DNA of 64,000 nt, taken from positions 17,149 to 81,148 of the forward strand of contig CAJUQG010000003.1 in NCBI GenBank assembly GCA_910588025.1, read 5' to 3'. Origin of the DNA: an uncultured Bacilli bacterium. GTDB taxonomy: Bacteria > Bacillota_I > Bacilli_A > RF39 > UBA660. Within the stretch, counting starts at the first letter, position 1; the number at the start of each line of letters is the position of its first letter. Below, piece by piece: positions 63,177 through 64,000 of the stretch. The position numbers and the translations under genes are program-made. The notes beneath the pieces were generated by a model. The model searched no databases. It worked only from the letters and a program-made list of their open reading frames with translations, and was not told the DNA's origin.

Positions 63177-63938
63177 ATGGAAATAATTGAGACGAATAAT
63201 AATTTATTTGATACAATTCATTATTTGGTTTTGCAGGAACAACAAGACAATGATACAGACTGGAATTTATGGCTTTACACCTATTTTCAAACTTACCCAT
63301 TGCGAATTTATGAAACTGGTATTAAAGATGATATCAATCAAAAACTTTTGTTAATCGATTTATTGAAGCAAAAAAGTTTATGGGAGATTATTAGTACTGT
63401 TCAAGAAATATATCATGCTCTTTTAACTATACCAAAAGGACCGTATGGAGCTTATCAAATACTAATTTGTTATGTAACAAAATTACTAGAGCAACTACAT
63501 CAATTTGTTATTTATAACGGATACTTACAAATTAACAAAGCTATTTCGACGAATTTTTTGGGCGACGATATTTTATTGCATCAATTCTTTTTATCTACAA
63601 ATCATTTACCAGTGGAATCATTGAGTGGTTATTATTCGTTTTTAAATCCGATTTATAAAGAGATCATTTCTACTTTACCAGATGATGCAAATTTTCTTCT
63701 GAATGATTATATGATGAAAGAAATTTATGAAACCAAAGAGGAAATTAAAAAAGATTGTTATTTTATTTGTATCAAACAAAAAGAAGCATTGCTGAAACTT
63801 TTTCAATCACTAAAAGCTTTAACACCAAAGGAATATTATTTTAGCAATTTATATTATGAAGATTATTATAGTATTTGTAGGATGCTTTTAAAAAGAATTC
63901 AGCAAAGAGAAATACAGGAACAAAAAAGAACTCGTTAA
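63177..63938 (+). CDS. Unrecognised soluble, helix-rich protein
   Basis: 253 residues from the ATG at 63177, with AGAGGT 7 nt upstream; an ATG at 63159 is possible but lacks a site. Rich in Leu, Ile, Tyr and Lys, mainly helical, without signal peptide or membrane helix and without a catalytic motif I can name. It is divergent from the XRE/amidoligase pair and followed by two terminators in a row. A product of unknown function. Confidence 0.7.
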   Translation: MEIIETNNNLFDTIHYLVLQEQQDNDTDWNLWLYTYFQTYPLRIYETGIKDDINQKLLLIDLLKQKSLWEIISTVQEIYHALLTIPKGPYGAYQILICYVTKLLEQLHQFVIYNGYLQINKAISTNFLGDDILLHQFFLSTNHLPVESLSGYYSFLNPIYKEIISTLPDDANFLLNDYMMKEIYETKEEIKKDCYFICIKQKEALLKLFQSLKALTPKEYYFSNLYYEDYYSICRMLLKRIQQREIQEQKRTR

Positions 63939-63950
63939 AAACGAGTTTTC
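63930..63950 (+). terminator. Intrinsic terminator, first of two
   Basis: AACTCGTT / AACGAGTT stem spanning the stop codon of the 63177-63938 gene, followed by TTTT. Confidence 0.75.
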
Positions 63951-63962
63951 AGAGTGTAGACA

Positions 63963-63990
63963 AACCCATAGATTTTTTCTATGGGTTTTC
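63963..63990. terminator. Intrinsic terminator, second of two
   Basis: AACCCATA / TATGGGTT stem with loop GATTTTTTC and a following T run. It may serve both strands. Confidence 0.8.
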
Positions 63991-64000
63991 TATTAATTAA

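Noticed and set aside
63094..63300. Minus-strand frame of 68 codons before the last gene
   Set aside because: It overlaps the 5' half of the better supported plus-strand gene, lacks a ribosome site and has no recognisable motif.
1..64000. Mycoplasma-type genetic code (TGA as Trp), tRNA or rRNA genes, insertion sequences
   Set aside because: Several clear genes end in TGA and Trp is TGG. No cloverleaf, rRNA or transposase sequence was found in the short intergenic gaps.

Overview
The window is AT-rich DNA from a low-GC Gram-positive bacterium, most likely a gut-type member of the Bacilli or Erysipelotrichia/RF39-like group. The evidence is an ileS T-box leader, a BceAB/BceRS-type module, the conserved Bacillus order ireB(yrzL)-ruvX-DUF1292-mltG-trmR-trhP1-trhP2-greA, Gram-positive style Shine-Dalgarno sites, and a class B sortase. 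TGA is used as a stop, for example at the end of the response regulator, so this is not the Mycoplasma code. Almost every gene lies on the minus strand. No tRNA, rRNA, CRISPR array or transposase was seen.

Layout, by coordinate. 1-4183: peptide-antibiotic sensing and export module (ATPase, FtsX-type permease, response regulator, and a histidine kinase cut by the left edge). 4293-9365: priA-fmt-unknown membrane protein-D,D-carboxypeptidase. 9408-11396: a hypoxanthine/uracil-DNA glycosylase, then a paraslipin/NfeD pair. 11440-11953: an unrecognised gene broken by a 4-bp tandem duplication. 12081-15442: ileS of the eukaryote-like (type 2) class with its T-box leader and promoter. 15457-18662: a repeat-rich putative lipoprotein, divergent from a kinase-like gene.

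18702-50359 is the notable part: about 32 kb holding six secreted or surface proteins totalling more than 10,000 residues. One has an N-terminal cohesin-like module, ten Ig-like (Big_2) repeats and a C-terminal NPQTG sorting signal. One has a cohesin-like N-terminus, cadherin-like repeats, a membrane anchor and a long cytoplasmic tail. One small protein has both a cohesin-like module and a dockerin. Three giants of about 2430, 2700 and 3100 residues consist of cadherin-like beta-sandwich repeats (two also with glycine-rich modules) and end in dockerins. No glycoside hydrolase is visible, so this looks like cohesin/dockerin assembly used for adhesion or surface architecture rather than for a classical cellulosome. 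The two largest giants share near-identical promoters and an identical 3' end. A class B sortase gene lies just beyond, at 51052-51759.

51859-63938 is mainly housekeeping: lon, tig, a transglutaminase-like protein, greA, the tRNA-hydroxylation and methylation genes trhP2/trhP1/trmR, mltG, DUF1292, ruvX and ireB. It ends with an XRE regulator plus amidoligase pair and one unknown plus-strand gene. Functional calls rest on reading motifs by eye; no database search was run.
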